64,000 nt of DNA from Bombyx mori (GCF_030269925.1 NC_085132.1:4424501-4488500), one strand, 5' to 3'; shown: positions 49,864 through 62,010, numbered from the stretch's first letter. Numbers and translations are program-made. Notes: a model not told the origin generated them from the sequence alone.

Positions 49864-50396
49864 TATATATATTATATTATAGATTCAGATACAAGAATTG
49901 CTCATTTAAAGGTATAAGAATAAGATAAGATAAGATAAGGGCAAGGATAAATGAAGGGCACATTACCATTGACTAAAATTATATTTTTCGTTAAATATCA
50001 AAATCTACTAATATTTTAGTTTTTTCGTCTGCCCGTCCCCAAAGCACTGATAAAAAGTTTTAATTTTATAGACAATGAACCGAACTCCTTTGGGAAATTG
50101 GGTACGCAAGACGATCAGATCACTGATCTGAGTAGCACGCATTATCTATGAAAATTCGTTATCCCTAGCTCAAGCCTTCTTCTTGACGATTTATATGTTT
50201 GAAGCCTAACCGTTATACCCGTATTCGGCACTCGCCTGCCGGAGAGTAAATACATCAAAACCATCCCCGTCATATTCATGTTGATCACTGCCTTCTGAGC
50301 CAATAAAACGGATACACTTATGTATATATAACTTTATGTATGTACTTTATGTATGTGTTTTATATATTATGTACTTTATGTAAGATATGTAGAGCT

Positions 50397-50629
50397 CACT
50401 TTATCCATTTACCCTTTATAATAGGACCGTTAGGTCCTCTGTTCACTGTGTGATAATAGAAAAAATTAGCTATTATTATGGTATATTATATTATGAAAAA
50501 TAGGTTTTAATATTGTATTTGGCGACCATCGTTATGTTGCAATAGTCATTAATAATCACCTTATATTCATTGTACGTAATTGTTGCTTTTAGATGCCTAC
50601 ATTACCGTCTAAGGGATAGCTATGTAAAA
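50397..50629. repeat. Dispersed repeat D, copy 2
   Basis: CACTTTATCCATTTACCCTT, GGCGACCATCGTTATGTTGC and AGATGCCTACATTACCGTCT match 44255-44500 over about 230 bases. Confidence 0.65.
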
Positions 50630-50998
50630 TCTATACTAATATTATAAAGCTGAAGAGTTTGTTTGTTTGTTTGAACGCGCTAATCTCAGGAACTACTGGT
50701 CCGATTTGAAAAAATCTTTCAGTGTTAGATAGCCCATTTATCGAGGAAAGCTATAGGCTATTTAACATCACGCTAAGACCAATGCAAGCGGAGCACCAAT
50801 AAATAATGTTTCAAAATCAGGGTTTTTTCGCTTTTGAGAGCTTCCGCTGCATGCGTTGCGGAAACGGTTAAAGTTTCGCTAAAATACTGTATGACACAAT
50901 TGTTCCCCTTTAAAAGATCTAAAAAAAAGTCCGCAACACCATAAAATATATCTATATGTTAAGGTTGGTTTACTATAAAGTTTTTTATGCTAACCAAA
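50630..50998 (+). mobile_element. Helitron, Lep1-like, 3' end missing
   Basis: It starts TCTATACTAATATTATAAAG. The body matches 21135-21978 without the Bm1 and shows the empty site (GGCTATTTAACATCACGC). Similarity stops before the CTAG end. Confidence 0.8.
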
Positions 50999-51498
50999 TG
51001 TGTACTATAATAAAGCATTGTTTGAGAAGGTGTTTCTAGATGATAATAATCCAGATCCAAATAAATACGTTGTATTAAGTTTTCTATTTAAGGGTGTTTT
51101 TTTAATTTTCAAAACTACACTTATTGTTTTAATAATGTACGTACGCCATTTTTAACATTGATATCTAATAAGTAGTTGTAATTGCAATGTTATTATCCTG
51201 TAACTCTAATTTTATTTTTAGATTTGGCCTCGCAAAAACTTATTTGATATTCTAAGACACTTTCGCTATTGTACCAAAAAGGGTGGCCGAACGTGACGGA
51301 TTTTTCAAATAGAAAGAAATATTGTTTTCAAATCTTGTTGATCGTCAGCTGAATGTAGATTAGGATATTGTTCAAAAGAACCGAAAATTTCCTAGAACAA
51401 TCTCAATTGTATTCACAGTACTTAGTACAATAACTTAGTTTTGGGCATTTAGATGCCTACGGAATCTTCTAATTATGCAGTTTGATTATTATATACAA

Positions 51499-51748
51499 CT
51501 AGCTGTACCCGTCCGCTTCGCTGGGCATTTAAAATTAACATTATTATTTCTCACCCCCACAAAGATTCTTATCATTAACGCCCACGCAATTGGTGTAGGG
51601 AGTCCAACACTCATATAAATATTAGCCTATCCATTAAGTATATGTATTTTCTACATGGATACCAAGTTTCAAGTCAATCGGACGCACGGTTCAGTAGTTA
51701 TAACGGAACATCCGTAAAAACCACTGTAGATTTATATATTAGTATAGA
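51499..51748 (-). mobile_element. Helitron-type element, 250 bp
   Basis: CTAG at 51499-51502 (ACTAGCTGTACCCGTCCGCT) and TC on the minus strand at the right end (ATTAGTATAGA). The body is shared with 3339-3492. A third 3' end lies at 62655-62705. Confidence 0.85.
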
Positions 51749-52104
51749 TTACAAAAACTATAATTTTGTAGGGTTATGTAAATGCGGACTTAGATATAAG
51801 ATACTATTCTTTCAGTTAACGCAAAGTCATGCGCTATGAATTTGGTTTTTTTTTTAAAGAACGTTTTTCAATTATTTTATTTGAACAGTCCATAAAATGG
51901 AGGGATTTACTTTTCATTACCTGAAACACGATTATACAAAACCGTTCAAGGACATTCGTAAACGAATCTATTTTGCATGAACCGAGCTTGAAAACAAGCT
52001 TATTAACGGTACCCTTCTGTTGTAATTATTCAATAAACATAATATCCATTATCCCAGGACTTACATTTAATTTTAGTTTTATAAAAAATAAAACGCCCCG
52101 TACA

Positions 52105-52888
52105 AATAATAATAAAAAAAGGGTGCGTGTACTTAGGTACGCGCGTAAGAAGTTAAACTTTATTTTTATGAAATTTATTGGAGTTTACTCCTTTAGAATC
52201 GATTTACATATATAGGCCCGGGGTATGAAAATTATGGGGACCAAAATCGTACTAGCATGTCACACGAAATGCGTTATGCGCCTGATTGCGCATGTCACAC
52301 GAAATGCGTTATCGCAGGTGACGCCGGGCTGCTGCGCCGGCAGTCCGCCACAAAGCCTCGTACTGATCGCGCGTTTCTCTCATTATTGTATTTTCATATA
52401 TTTGTTAGTCGTTTGTTTTGTGTCTCGTTAATTTGTTAATAATCTGTAGTGTATCGTGTTGTCGTAATATAGAACTATTTCTCGTATTGTTTCGTTTAAT
52501 TTTTTATATCCAGTAAACTCCAGTCGTGCGTCGGAGCGGACACACACACTTTTTTCTTTTTTTTTTAATATTAAATAATTAATAATAAATATTTAACGTT
52601 CATAATTTAATAATATTTAGCATGAATTATATTAAATAATAATTTTGTCATTTACATTACTAAAAAATGAATGCTAATAACACTTTTTTTTACGAGTGTA
52701 CATGCGCGAAAGTTCATCTGCGACTATATTCTGACTCGCCAAGTTACGTCGCGTCGGTCGTATTGTAATGAGCGATTTAGTGGGCAACTTCATTTCTGTT
52801 AATTTTGTGTCACGGTGCGCGCGCATCGTAAAATTTCACTCTCATCAATTTTTCATAACGCGCCTAAAGAAGTATAACTTCAAAAATT
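52105..52888 (+). repeat. Dispersed repeat B, copy 2, with replaced middle
   Basis: The left arm (GGGTGCGTGTACTTAGGTAC, GTAAGAAGTTAAACTT) and right arm (about 52706-52888: GTTCATCTGCGACTATATTC, CGCGCCTAAAGAAGTATAAC) match the other two copies. The middle, about 52186-52705, differs. It begins GGAGTTTACTCC and holds AGTAAACTCC near 52512, plus a direct repeat of CATGTCACACGAAATGCGTT (52257 and 52291). Confidence 0.6.
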
Positions 52889-53145
52889 ATATATTTGCTA
52901 ACTAGCCAATCATTATTCTTAGGACCGACTCCGCCCAACCCATGCTGGGATTTAGCTCGTATAATTGTCGCACGTTTGTGCCAGTGTATCGAAATGTCAA
53001 TGTGGGTCGCCAGAGCTATGTCAAGGTCTCATGGTCACTGCAGAATCCCTATAAGCTTAATTGCGTTGGTTAGCACGGGTTGCCATTTACGTGTTGAATA
53101 TACTTGTTGATATTTTTGATTCACGACAGCAAACATATGTACCAA

Positions 53146-53298
53146 CCAAGCCCACTAAGTTTCTCGCCGGATCTTCTCAGTGGGTCGCGTTTAGGGCTAA
53201 TGTTAGCAACACTCTCGGTTTGAGCCCCGTGAGCTCGCATACAGGTCAAGGAGAAGCTGAAATAGCCTCTCAAGGCTATCAGCATAGGTAGGAAAAAA
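53146..53298 (+). mobile_element. Jockey-type LINE 3' tail with internal deletion
   Basis: AGCCCACTAAGTTTCTCGCC, CAGTGGGTCGCGTTTAGGGC (about 50 bases missing) and ATCAGCATAGGTAGGAAAAA. Confidence 0.85.
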
Positions 53299-53635
53299 AT
53301 TGTACCAAAATAATAATAGGTTCTCTGATTAAAATATTAACTATAAGTTGATGAACTATAAGTTGATGGTAATCTGTTAGAGATGATCCTATAGATTGTT
53401 CTGAAAGATGACTGAACCTTTCACTCACATCAGCCAAGAAACATACCTTTGTCACGAAATAATTGTTATACTTCTTCATCCAACCAATATCCATCCTACA
53501 TCAATATTGAACATAATAATTAACTAATTACTTCTATGAAGACCGTTAGCCATGTATTACGCGGGGTCACAATACACCCTACGACCAGAAACCGAACTTT
53601 TTTGACCTACATATGTTACGTTTCATTGCTTATGT

Positions 53636-53795
53636 ATCATCATCATCATCATCATCGTCATCATCATCATCAGCCCACAGTAGTCCACTGCTGGACATAA
53701 GCTTCTCCCAATCCTCACCACTAAGCCTGGTCTTTGGCTCTCCTCATCCACCTCTTGCCGGCCACTCTTCGGAGGTCATCGCACCAACCTACACA
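53636..53795 (-). mobile_element. RTE-like LINE tail with (TCA)n
   Basis: The (ATC)n microsatellite, then CAGTAGTCCACTGCTGGACA and CTCTTGCCGGCCACTCTTCG, is the complement of an RTE-like 3' end (protein remnants RVAGKRW, QQW). Confidence 0.6.
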
Positions 53796-54374
53796 GGGGG
53801 CGTCTCTGTTTATGTATGGAGAGTATTATATTCTATCTAATCTTATGGAAGAATAATTCTCGATATCGAGGTACCTTATTGCTCAGGAAATAAATGCGAA
53901 CAATAAGCATAAAACAGTCTACCAAATGAAATAATATAATTAGATCCTCAAGGCTGTTTTCAGGTACAATCTAAGTCTTCCAGATAAAAGTAATTTACAG
54001 AAAAGAAACCTTCAACTGTTATAGGTAACGAGATCTTGATTAATTTTAGAGCTCGGCGTGTGGTAGGAAAATAGTCTACTTAAAGTGAACGGTGTTAAAG
54101 TTTTTGTTATTAGCTGAAATAATAATTTGTTGCCAATGATGAAGTTGGGAGTTAAGTAAAAGCGTGTTCTAAATTTTAGTCAGGTTTAGGTTATTGTGTC
54201 GAAAGTACCTATATTGCAGGTATTACAATATGTTTGTGTAATGGTTGTAAGATTTGTTTCTTAATTTATATAAGAAGCTTTATTTCTAAATTTCACGTAA
54301 GTTCCTTGAAAAGCGACGAAGTTCCTAATTAAATTTTTAACCCCTTATTCGCTGTCGAAAGGATAAAATAAAAT

Positions 54375-54710
54375 TAAAAGATATCCGTATGAAAACAAAA
54401 GTAACGGATGTATCATACACAATTAAAAAATTAAAATGGAAATGGATAAGTCATTTAATAAGAAGCAAAACAGAAAAATGGGCTAAATTAGTAACTGAAT
54501 GGTACCCTCGAGAGGGGAAAAGATTAAAAGGACGACCGTTCCAAAGGTGGGTAGACGATATAAAAGCCGTTGCAGGCTCTACGTAAGAGGAAATGCCACG
54601 ACCGGAATTTATGGCAGGATTTGGGGGAGGCCTATGCGAAAGCAAAACAATCTTAGCCGATGTCAAATGAAAAGAAAAAAAAATAGTATGTACCTAAATA
54701 TGAATTAAGG
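54375..54710 (+). pseudogene. RTE-like LINE, C-terminal remnant with frameshift
   Basis: Frame one reads IKKLKWKWISHLIRSKTEKW and RLKGRPFQRWVDDIKAVAGS, then stops at 54584. The reading continues in another frame to the end. An ATCTTTATCTTTAT tail follows near 54745. Confidence 0.7.
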
Positions 54711-55205
54711 TTGTTAATAAAGGCTTCTTTATCTTTATCTTTATTCGCTGTCTTAGGGTAAAAAAATAGAAACACCGGTTTTTCGTGTAAAATTCTTTCG
54801 AAGCAGAAGCAGAGTATCTGAAATTTAGTTTCTGCTTTGAAAATATCAGACTTTTATTATATCTCATTATACCCGCTGCAACTTTGTGTAGATAAAAACG
54901 GTTGCTGGGTAGAGATCACTTTTGGCGTATTATATTATACTAACTATATTATATTATACATATCTGTGTAGATGTATCTAAGAACAGTTCGTAATTTAAT
55001 TCTTCGAAATTTGTATTTGTTTCCGAAATATAAGGGTAGACGAGTTCATGGCCTACTTGATGTTAAACAAACCGATGTCATTTCTGCTGGAAGTCCCCTC
55101 GATCAAACAGATATTGCGGTTTGCAGCCTTCTAATCAAAACAGATGATTGCTTTTCTTGCAGGGTATGAAACCGAATAAGCCCCGGAACTATCTTTATAT
55201 ATATA

Positions 55206-55496
55206 CTAGCTGACCCGGCAGACTTCATAGTGCCTCAATCGATAAATAAAAGACCTAAACCTTTGTATAAAATAAACTTAAAACAAACAAAAAGAATCCG
55301 TCTTACGGAGGGGACATCAAAGGGAAACCAAAATTGTTTTTTTTTATTTATTTACGAGCATTTTCATATTTATCTACCTTTTGAACCTTCCCTGGACTTC
55401 CAAAAATAGTTTAAGACCGAAATTAGCAAAATCGGTCCAGCCGTTCTCGAGTTTTAGCGAGACTAACGAACAGCAATTCATTTTTATATATATAGA
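55206..55496 (-). mobile_element. Helitron-type element, family C, copy 2
   Basis: ACTAGCTGACCCGGCAGACT at the left and TTTTTATATATATAGA at the right. 291 bp; the body is shared with 33468-33745. Confidence 0.85.
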
Positions 55497-55711
55497 TTTC
55501 TTCTGTGCGTATGTTTGTCACTGAACTCCTCCTAAGCGACTGAACCGATTTGAATGATTTTTTTCGTATGCGTTTGGGTGGCACCGTTGATGGTTAAGAT
55601 TCACAAATCAACCCGGCAGATAGCGCTGCAGTCGATGTCTAGGTTATTTATCTATACTACAACTAAACGGCTGGATAATTTTTGTAGGACAACGTCTGTC
55701 GGGTCCGCTAG
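55497..55711 (+). mobile_element. Helitron-type 3' part, abutting family C copy
   Basis: CTGAACTCCTCCTAAGCGAC, CACCGTTGATGGTTAAGATT and the 3' end GTCGGGTCCGCTAG. The 5' end is absent or shared with the neighbour's TC end. Confidence 0.6.
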
Positions 55712-55714
55712 TAT

Positions 55715-57040
55715 TATCAAACTTTTCACGTTTATTTATTACAATATCCCAATGTCTTTACTGTAACAAATTGAATTATACAGTAAAAAAAAACCAGTAA
55801 ATTCTTTAATATGTGAAGTAAATCTTTTTATCTCACTAAATCCATTACACCAAGAACCGTCGTCTTTAAATTGTGTGCAAGGGAGGATAAGTAAGGCAAC
55901 GAGAAAATTGGCCATTGAATTAACGTTATTTGAATTGAAACGACATAAGCGACATGCTCGAGTAAAACAGAAAAGGAACTTTAGCGAAGTCTTTTTAAAC
56001 ATTAATATGATTATTATAATTAAAAAAAGTTAACGGTATAATGTCACCTTTTTATTTTTTATTTCCGACGTGTGTGATGAATACCAGCACAATTTTTAAA
56101 TGTCGATGAATAATAACGTAAGTCGTCCGTGACCACGGTAAAAATACAATGGCAATTAAATAAAACGCGAAATTAAACGGTAAATATAGTTTAAATTAAT
56201 TCTAGGACTCCGAAGTTACGGCATAATGCGAAGGCCTAATGTGTCTGTTGTTTGATAAGTATCCCATTGGGATTAAAAGGTGCCTAATTTGATTTTAAAG
56301 AATTATATTTTTTTTTCGAATTTTCAGATTGAAGCATTGTGAAGAATATAAGTTAACATATTTACTGAAATGTTTTACAACCCGAATTTCGAACGTGTAT
56401 AACATTTCTATAACACTAAAACAAGTCATAGCGACCATTATTGTACCGCTAGACCATAAATCCATAACAATTAATCTCTCTTTCAGTCTTTATTGCTTAG
56501 ATGTTAATTAAGATGCTCACATTCAAGATATCACTTGTGAAATCGACCGGCGTCAAATGACTGAGCCGATCTAAAAATATCATGCGGGACAGAGCCTGTA
56601 TAAAATTTAGTATGAAAGAGGAAATCCATCGGAAATAAGCATACGTTAATAGATGATGGTACCTCCATATGGATACTAGTAATTCAACATTCCCACAATC
56701 AGCGTAGCGTTTATACCTACCATGCAATAATCTGACCTGTAACACCTGTCTTAGTTCTCTTGTTCTCTTTTTCTCAAGAGTGTACGTGGCATGTTTAAAA
56801 AATGTATTTAATAAATAAATTTAGCGCTAGTCAACGATGAGTCTCGCTGGCCTCAGTAGCTGTGTATATATTACTCTGTTTACGTAACTAAAGTAATAAG
56901 CCAAACGTTTTCAGTTAAGTCTTTTGTGAAGTCAAAACTTTTTCATTCACGAAAACAATGAAGCGAAACTTACTTAATTATTTTGGTTGTAATTTCGATG
57001 AGTCTTCTGTGTTTTGAACTGTACGTGGGTGTTGAAGAAG
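55715..57040. other. Segment with no recognised feature
   Basis: AT-rich. Minus-strand frames at 55739-56002 and 56497-56745 lack any family signature that I know. AAACGCGAAATTAAACGG (56162) resembles a motif at three other sites. Confidence 0.45.
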
Positions 57041-57044
57041 AAGT

Positions 57045-57260
57045 TTTTTTTTGCCTTTGTAAGCAGACGAGTATACGGCCGACCTGATGGTGAGTGGTTA
57101 CCGTCGCCCATGGACTTCAGCAATGCCAGGGGCAGAGCCAAGCTGCTGCCTACCGCTTAATACTCTCCACAAGCCTCGTTTGAAGAAGGACATGTCATAG
57201 CGCTCGGGAAACAAGAAGGACATGTCATAGCGCTCGGGAAACAAGTTTGCTCAATAACCG
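57045..57260 (-). mobile_element. CR1/Jockey-like LINE 3' end with tandem duplication
   Basis: TTTGCCTTTGTAAGCAGACG to AATACTCTCCACAAGCCTCG, then AAGAAGGACATGTCATAGCG..GGAAACA twice in a row (33-bp unit). Confidence 0.85.
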
Positions 57261-57744
57261 GATGGAGGGGAGTTTATGTAGAGCAGTGAAAAAATATGAT
57301 TGGGTGATGTAGGGCAGTACTCACGGCCTAAATTAAAATTAAATCCAATACTGATTGCGTCCACCAAGGGGTGATCAAAGTCGCAATCACGATTTATTTG
57401 TAACTGTATCTGACTGTTGACTGTATCTGACCTTAAAACTAAAACGCTTATTGGGAATTAATACGGCACGATCTCGAATAATTACCCAAAATTGTGGGAT
57501 TTGTTTATTATACGAAGTCTGTCTACAACGTTTGTCATTTGTGAGTACATGTACTTAATAGTACATATTATGTAATTAGAAACCAATTGCAACATCTTAA
57601 TTGGTTTCAAAGTTTCCGCATTATGCTATTAACGTAACGACATTATTTTAATCCGCCAGTTATTATCCGCACCGCTCTAAGCTTCTAGAAAATTTACATA
57701 TGAAAATTATCTTCGTGTATGGAGTTAAAAAAATGGATATTGTA

Positions 57745-57980
57745 CTTTTTTTATTGCTTATATGGGTGGACGAGCTCACCTGGTGTTAAGGTTACTGGAC
57801 CCCATAGATATCTACGACGTAAAAGCGCCACCCATCTTGAGATATAAGTTCTAAGGTCTCAGTATAGTTACAACGGCTGCCCCGCCCTTCAAACCGAAAC
57901 GTATTACTGCTTCGCAGCAGAAATAGGCAGGGTGGATGCGCACGTGCGCACTCACAAGAGGTCCTACCATCAGTAAGATG
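57745..57980 (-). mobile_element. Bm1 SINE, 5'-truncated
   Basis: TTTTTTTATTGCTTATATGG, a deletion of CACAGCCC, GGCAGAAAT-like GCAGCAGAAATAGGCAGG, ending CTACCATCAGTAAG. Confidence 0.92.
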
Positions 57981-58004
57981 AGATGGCTGTGCTGTCGTGA
58001 TAAC

Positions 58005-58187
58005 AATTTGCCCACTGAGTTTCTCGCCGGATCTTCTCTGTGGGTCGCGTTTTCGATCCGGTCATAACTGCTCTCGCTAGGACCAGTGTTAGCAACACTC
58101 CAGCTTGAGCTCGTTGAGCTCACCTACACGTCAAGGAGAAGCTGAAATAGCCTCTCAAGGCTATCAGCATATGATGAAAAAAAAAGA
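58005..58187 (+). mobile_element. Jockey-type LINE 3' tail
   Basis: GCCCACTGAGTTTCTCGCCG, TCGATCCGGTCATAACTGC and CTATCAGCATATGATGAAAA. Confidence 0.82.
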
Positions 58188-58249
58188 CTACGAGTACAAA
58201 GTTTTGTGGGAATTGTGAGTTTGTGATTTGTGAGTAGTTTGGTGGGTCT

Positions 58250-58390
58250 ACCTATCTAGGCACCCTAAAAACATCCTCGAGCCCGTGACCTGCTCCCAAC
58301 ACTATAGGCTATCAAGTTTCCTTTTAGCGCGGACGCCTCGTGTGAGGTTGGCGTCCGCCTGATAAAAAAATTGATAAAAAAAAGAACAAC
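58250..58390 (+). repeat. Possible R1-like LINE 3' tail
   Basis: The stem GCGGACGCC..GGCGTCCGC (about 58330-58357) followed by CTGATAAAAAAATTGATAAAA looks like a structured LINE 3' end. The family is uncertain. Confidence 0.35.
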
Positions 58391-59071
58391 AACAAAAAAG
58401 GCTCTCAGAGATAAAATTCTGATGAGACGTAGAAAAACTGTTGAACGAAAATACTTAACAGTAAAAAGGAAAGATTATTATTTATGCGACTGAATTAATG
58501 AAGATAAACATTATCCTAATGGAAAACTTAACAAATGCCGATTTCAAGTCGTATTAAACCTAATTTGCAATTGAATCGGACAGTTTTTATTTTTATAAAT
58601 AGCTTCGCTACCTTGGAAAAATTCTTTATTACGTATGACGTCATTTGTGGCTAAATTTGAGTGTTAAGTACTAGTTAAAGATTTATCATTGGCTCATCTT
58701 TTCTTTAGCTTCAATTGGTTTTATGCATTGTGATTAGTATTTGGCTTGTTTTGAACCAAGGTAGAATTATTAACCTTATTTATTTTTAATATGGCAAGGT
58801 TTCTATTTATGCTTTCACTATTTCATCTTTTTTCGGTATGGCAATTGACTTCTTGCTATGAAATTGTTGCCAACGTCGAGTTTATAATTTTTCAAAATTA
58901 CACATTTTCATTCTGTTATATGAAAAAGGATATGGAGCAAAATGAAAAATAATTGATTTATCTGGAGTCGTGATTTCTACGGAATGAAAATAACAAGATA
59001 AAAATAGGTCAGATGAGAAATTATGTACAAGGATTTCGATTTTGGACAGATAATTTGATAATTTTAAAGAA

Positions 59072-59215
59072 GTCATGGCTCCGGAATATCCGGAAGTGGA
59101 CCGGTATTGCTTCTGTCGAACAGCTGTTCCGGCTGGATGCTGACAGAAATGAATACAGGAAGCTAACGGCCAACCTTCAGGATTGAAGAGGCACTGAAAG
59201 AAGAAGAAGAACAGA
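59072..59215 (+). pseudogene. LINE C-terminal remnant
   Basis: The frame RNIRKWTGIASVEQLFRLDA, DRNEYRKLTANLQD and stop, then (AAG)n, resembles the C-terminus of an RTE-like protein. Confidence 0.45.
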
Positions 59216-59239
59216 TAATTTAAATTTACTTTATTGAAT

Positions 59240-59378
59240 ATAGTTTTTTTTTTTTATTTTTTTTTTAATGCCTTTGTAGGCAGACGAGCATACGGCCCAC
59301 CTGATGGTGAGTGGTTACCGTTGCCCATGGACTTCAGCAATGCCAGGGGCAGAACCAAGCCGCTGCCTACCGCTACGT
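59240..59378 (-). mobile_element. CR1/Jockey-like LINE 3' tail
   Basis: Poly-T, AATGCCTTTGTAGGCAGACG, CATGGACTTCAGCAATGCCA and CAAGCCGCTGCCTACCGCT. Confidence 0.88.
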
Positions 59379-59754
59379 TATTAGTAGACTTTCTGGAAGA
59401 ACTCAAGAAGCCAAGTCCAGCGACTCTGTTTCATTTTCTCACGATTATGCAGTTTTATATTTGCTAAATGTTTACTAAGCCACCATCATGCTTAAAGATG
59501 CATCATGCATGTACAGACACTAAATTAACAAAATAAAATAATTTACGCAACTTCCCTCAACTCGTTTACGTCAAAAAATATTTTCCTTATTTCGCGTTTC
59601 ACGTCCAAATTTAATCCTTGTTAAAACTTTTTCAATTTTAAACCGGAATTCTAAATGTTTCCGGCACAAAAAGAGTTCTTATTATTATACATCCGGTGGA
59701 ATTTTATATCTGCCGATGGAGTTCTTACGGAGCTTTCTGCTTTACATAGAGACA

Positions 59755-60127
59755 AAAAAAAGGGTGCGTGTACTTATGTACGCTCGTAAGAAGTTATACT
59801 TTATTTTTATCAAATTTATTTCTTTTTTTATTTATTTAAATTTTAAATCATCATAAAAAAAATCGATTAAACAACATCCTCAAACACTCATATTGGCCAT
59901 CCCTTTTCTTGACATCGTATAAATTCGGTAATTCTCGGTACGATTCGGAAAGTTCACCTGCGGCTATATTCAGACTCGCCAAGTTACGTCGGTCGTATTG
60001 TAATGAGCGATTTAGTGGGCAACTTCATTCTGTTAATTTTGGGTCACGGTGCGAGTGCATCGTAAAATTTCACTCTCAGCAATTTTTCATAACGCGCCTA
60101 AAGAAGTATAACTTCAAAAACTCTACA
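59755..60127 (+). repeat. Dispersed repeat B, copy 3
   Basis: AAAGGGTGCGTGTACTTATG to CGCGCCTAAAGAAGTATAAC, 373 bp. It matches 30775-31160 in reverse throughout. Confidence 0.7.
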
Positions 60128-60129
60128 TA

Positions 60130-61920
60130 CTAATAATCACGCGTATATAATATTGCTTCGTTTATTTCAATCGGCTACTGTAAGAGACAAATTCGACGAA
60201 CGTAACAAAGAAAAATCTACCTTATTTCATTGCGTATAGTCAGATTTTCGCATAAGTTAAGCTAATTAATAAAAAACTCCAAATGTCAGCGTTTACCGGT
60301 ATTTGCCAAACAAAGCGTTGCGGGTTAATGGGAAGTTAACGAGGCTTATATCGGAACGGCCTTCCCCTAAACAAGTAGCAATGGCTCATTATTTTATTTA
60401 ATGATTTGTATTAATTACTTTTATTAACTACTTTTTATAAATTATTAACAAAATGTGAATGCAGTGAAACTAATAACTCAAACAGTACATTAGGCACGGT
60501 GCGGATTTACTTTATTTTTATTTTATTATTATCTGTGTCCATTACATAATCTACTATCTCAAGGCAGTGACGTTGTAACGTTAAAATGGTGCAACATAGC
60601 ATGTTATTAATATGTAGTACACATATGTAGTTAATACTACCTTTACGATTTAGTCTTTCCTTTCTAATCGTCATTGTGCACAACATGTCCATCGCGTGAC
60701 CATGAAAACTGTAAAATATTCGGAACGTTGAAAATAATACAGCTACAAATAAAAAATCGGTTGTCTGTAAAGTCGGCTTACTGACGATAGTTGAACGTGA
60801 CAACGTCATAAGAAAATACTGACGGAAAGGTTTCATTTTTCAAAAGAAAATTTTAATTTTATTTGTTTGATAGATATTTTGTGTGGATATAGAGAAGGAG
60901 GTAAATGGAAATCACTATCGCTCACTCAAGTAGGAGAGAGACAGATGTCGAACGCTGCCGAAAGCGGAGGCCGATTGTGCCTCTTTGTCGCTCGTTGCGC
61001 GCTCTCGCTTGCACTTCAAGCCTTAAATGGAACGCCTCAGAACGAGGTAAGGCCGCATGAGTCAAAAAACGTGTGATTAAACCGTTAAAGTAGTTATAAT
61101 TACGATACATTGTATATAATATAGAACGGCGAGACTGTTATTTAAAAAAATGATAATTCTCTTCATTATTGTCATTTCCTTTTATAAACTTTTAAAAATA
61201 ATTTCTTTATTGAATTTCAAGTGTATGATAATAAAAGAGTGTTCCATTTCATTCGGCTGCTCAAAGCGGAATGTCTTATGCGACAATAGACACTCGTAAT
61301 TATAGTAAAAAAATGGCGGTAGTTTGTTCATGAATTATCTTGAATGCCGTCTTAAATAATTGTTTACATACATTGAACTTATAATGTTTGGCCAACAATT
61401 TTAACATTAAGGAAACGATAATTTTAGCCAATCGTAGTTAAGTAAATAGCAGTGTTGTCCCTGTCAGTGTTGTGTATATTCATATAATAAATTACATGTT
61501 TTATCAGCTTTTATAACTATAGAGTTGACTATTCTGTTGTTGATGCTAAATCATATTCCGGTATTTATTTATTTTGAATCGATACAAACTTGTCGTAAAA
61601 AGTATAGTAATCGAATTCAGAAATTAGATGGAAGTAATTTCAGCTTCAGTTGTTTTGTCAAAGCTCGATAAATATTCAATGAGTAATTTCTGAGTAAAAA
61701 TAGTTTGCTTTCGTCTGAATCGCACACGTAGGTCGAACAAACATTGCGCAGATGATGCGCAAGGAACTCGTTCTAATGAGACGAAGCCAATCGCTTTGAA
61801 TTCATTTTGTCCAACGTCACATGGCGTTCGCGTTTTGTTCTACGGAAAATCCTTAAGTTAAGTATATTTTCGATACAAAATCTAGTCAATATTTATTTAT
61901 TTGTTTTATTTATTTATTAC
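60130..61920. other. Segment with no recognised gene
   Basis: Mostly AT-rich. At 60980-61020 a GC-rich stretch (GCGCGCTCTCGCTTGCACTT) is mirrored near 5050-5090. AAACGTGTGATTAAACCG (61066) resembles motifs at 1, 41174 and 56164. A minus-strand frame at 60507-60836 has no family match. Confidence 0.45.
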
Positions 61921-61924
61921 ACTT

Positions 61925-62010
61925 CATGTAAAATTTACATTGGCGGACTTAATGCCTAAGGCATTCTCTACCAGTCAAGCAAAGGTAGTGCAGAGTGAAT
62001 AGTGGTAGGT
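61925..62010 (-). repeat. Probable LINE 3' tail
   Basis: The complement reads AATGCCTTAGGCATTAAGTC..CCGCCAATGTAAATTTTACA and an ATAAATAAATAAAACAAATA tail, typical of a Lepidoptera LINE end. Confidence 0.45.

Larger units (their letters stand above)
47776..49919 (-). mobile_element. Helitron-type element broken by two insertions
   Basis: CTAG at 47776-47779, and the right end CTCATTTAAAGGTATAAGA (TC on the minus strand). Both flanks of the internal 1503-bp element match consecutive parts of the copy at 23131-23521. A short RTE tail sits near its CTAG end. Confidence 0.7.

Noticed and set aside
60507..60836. 109-residue minus-strand frame
   Set aside because: No recognisable family. Kept only as part of an unassigned segment.
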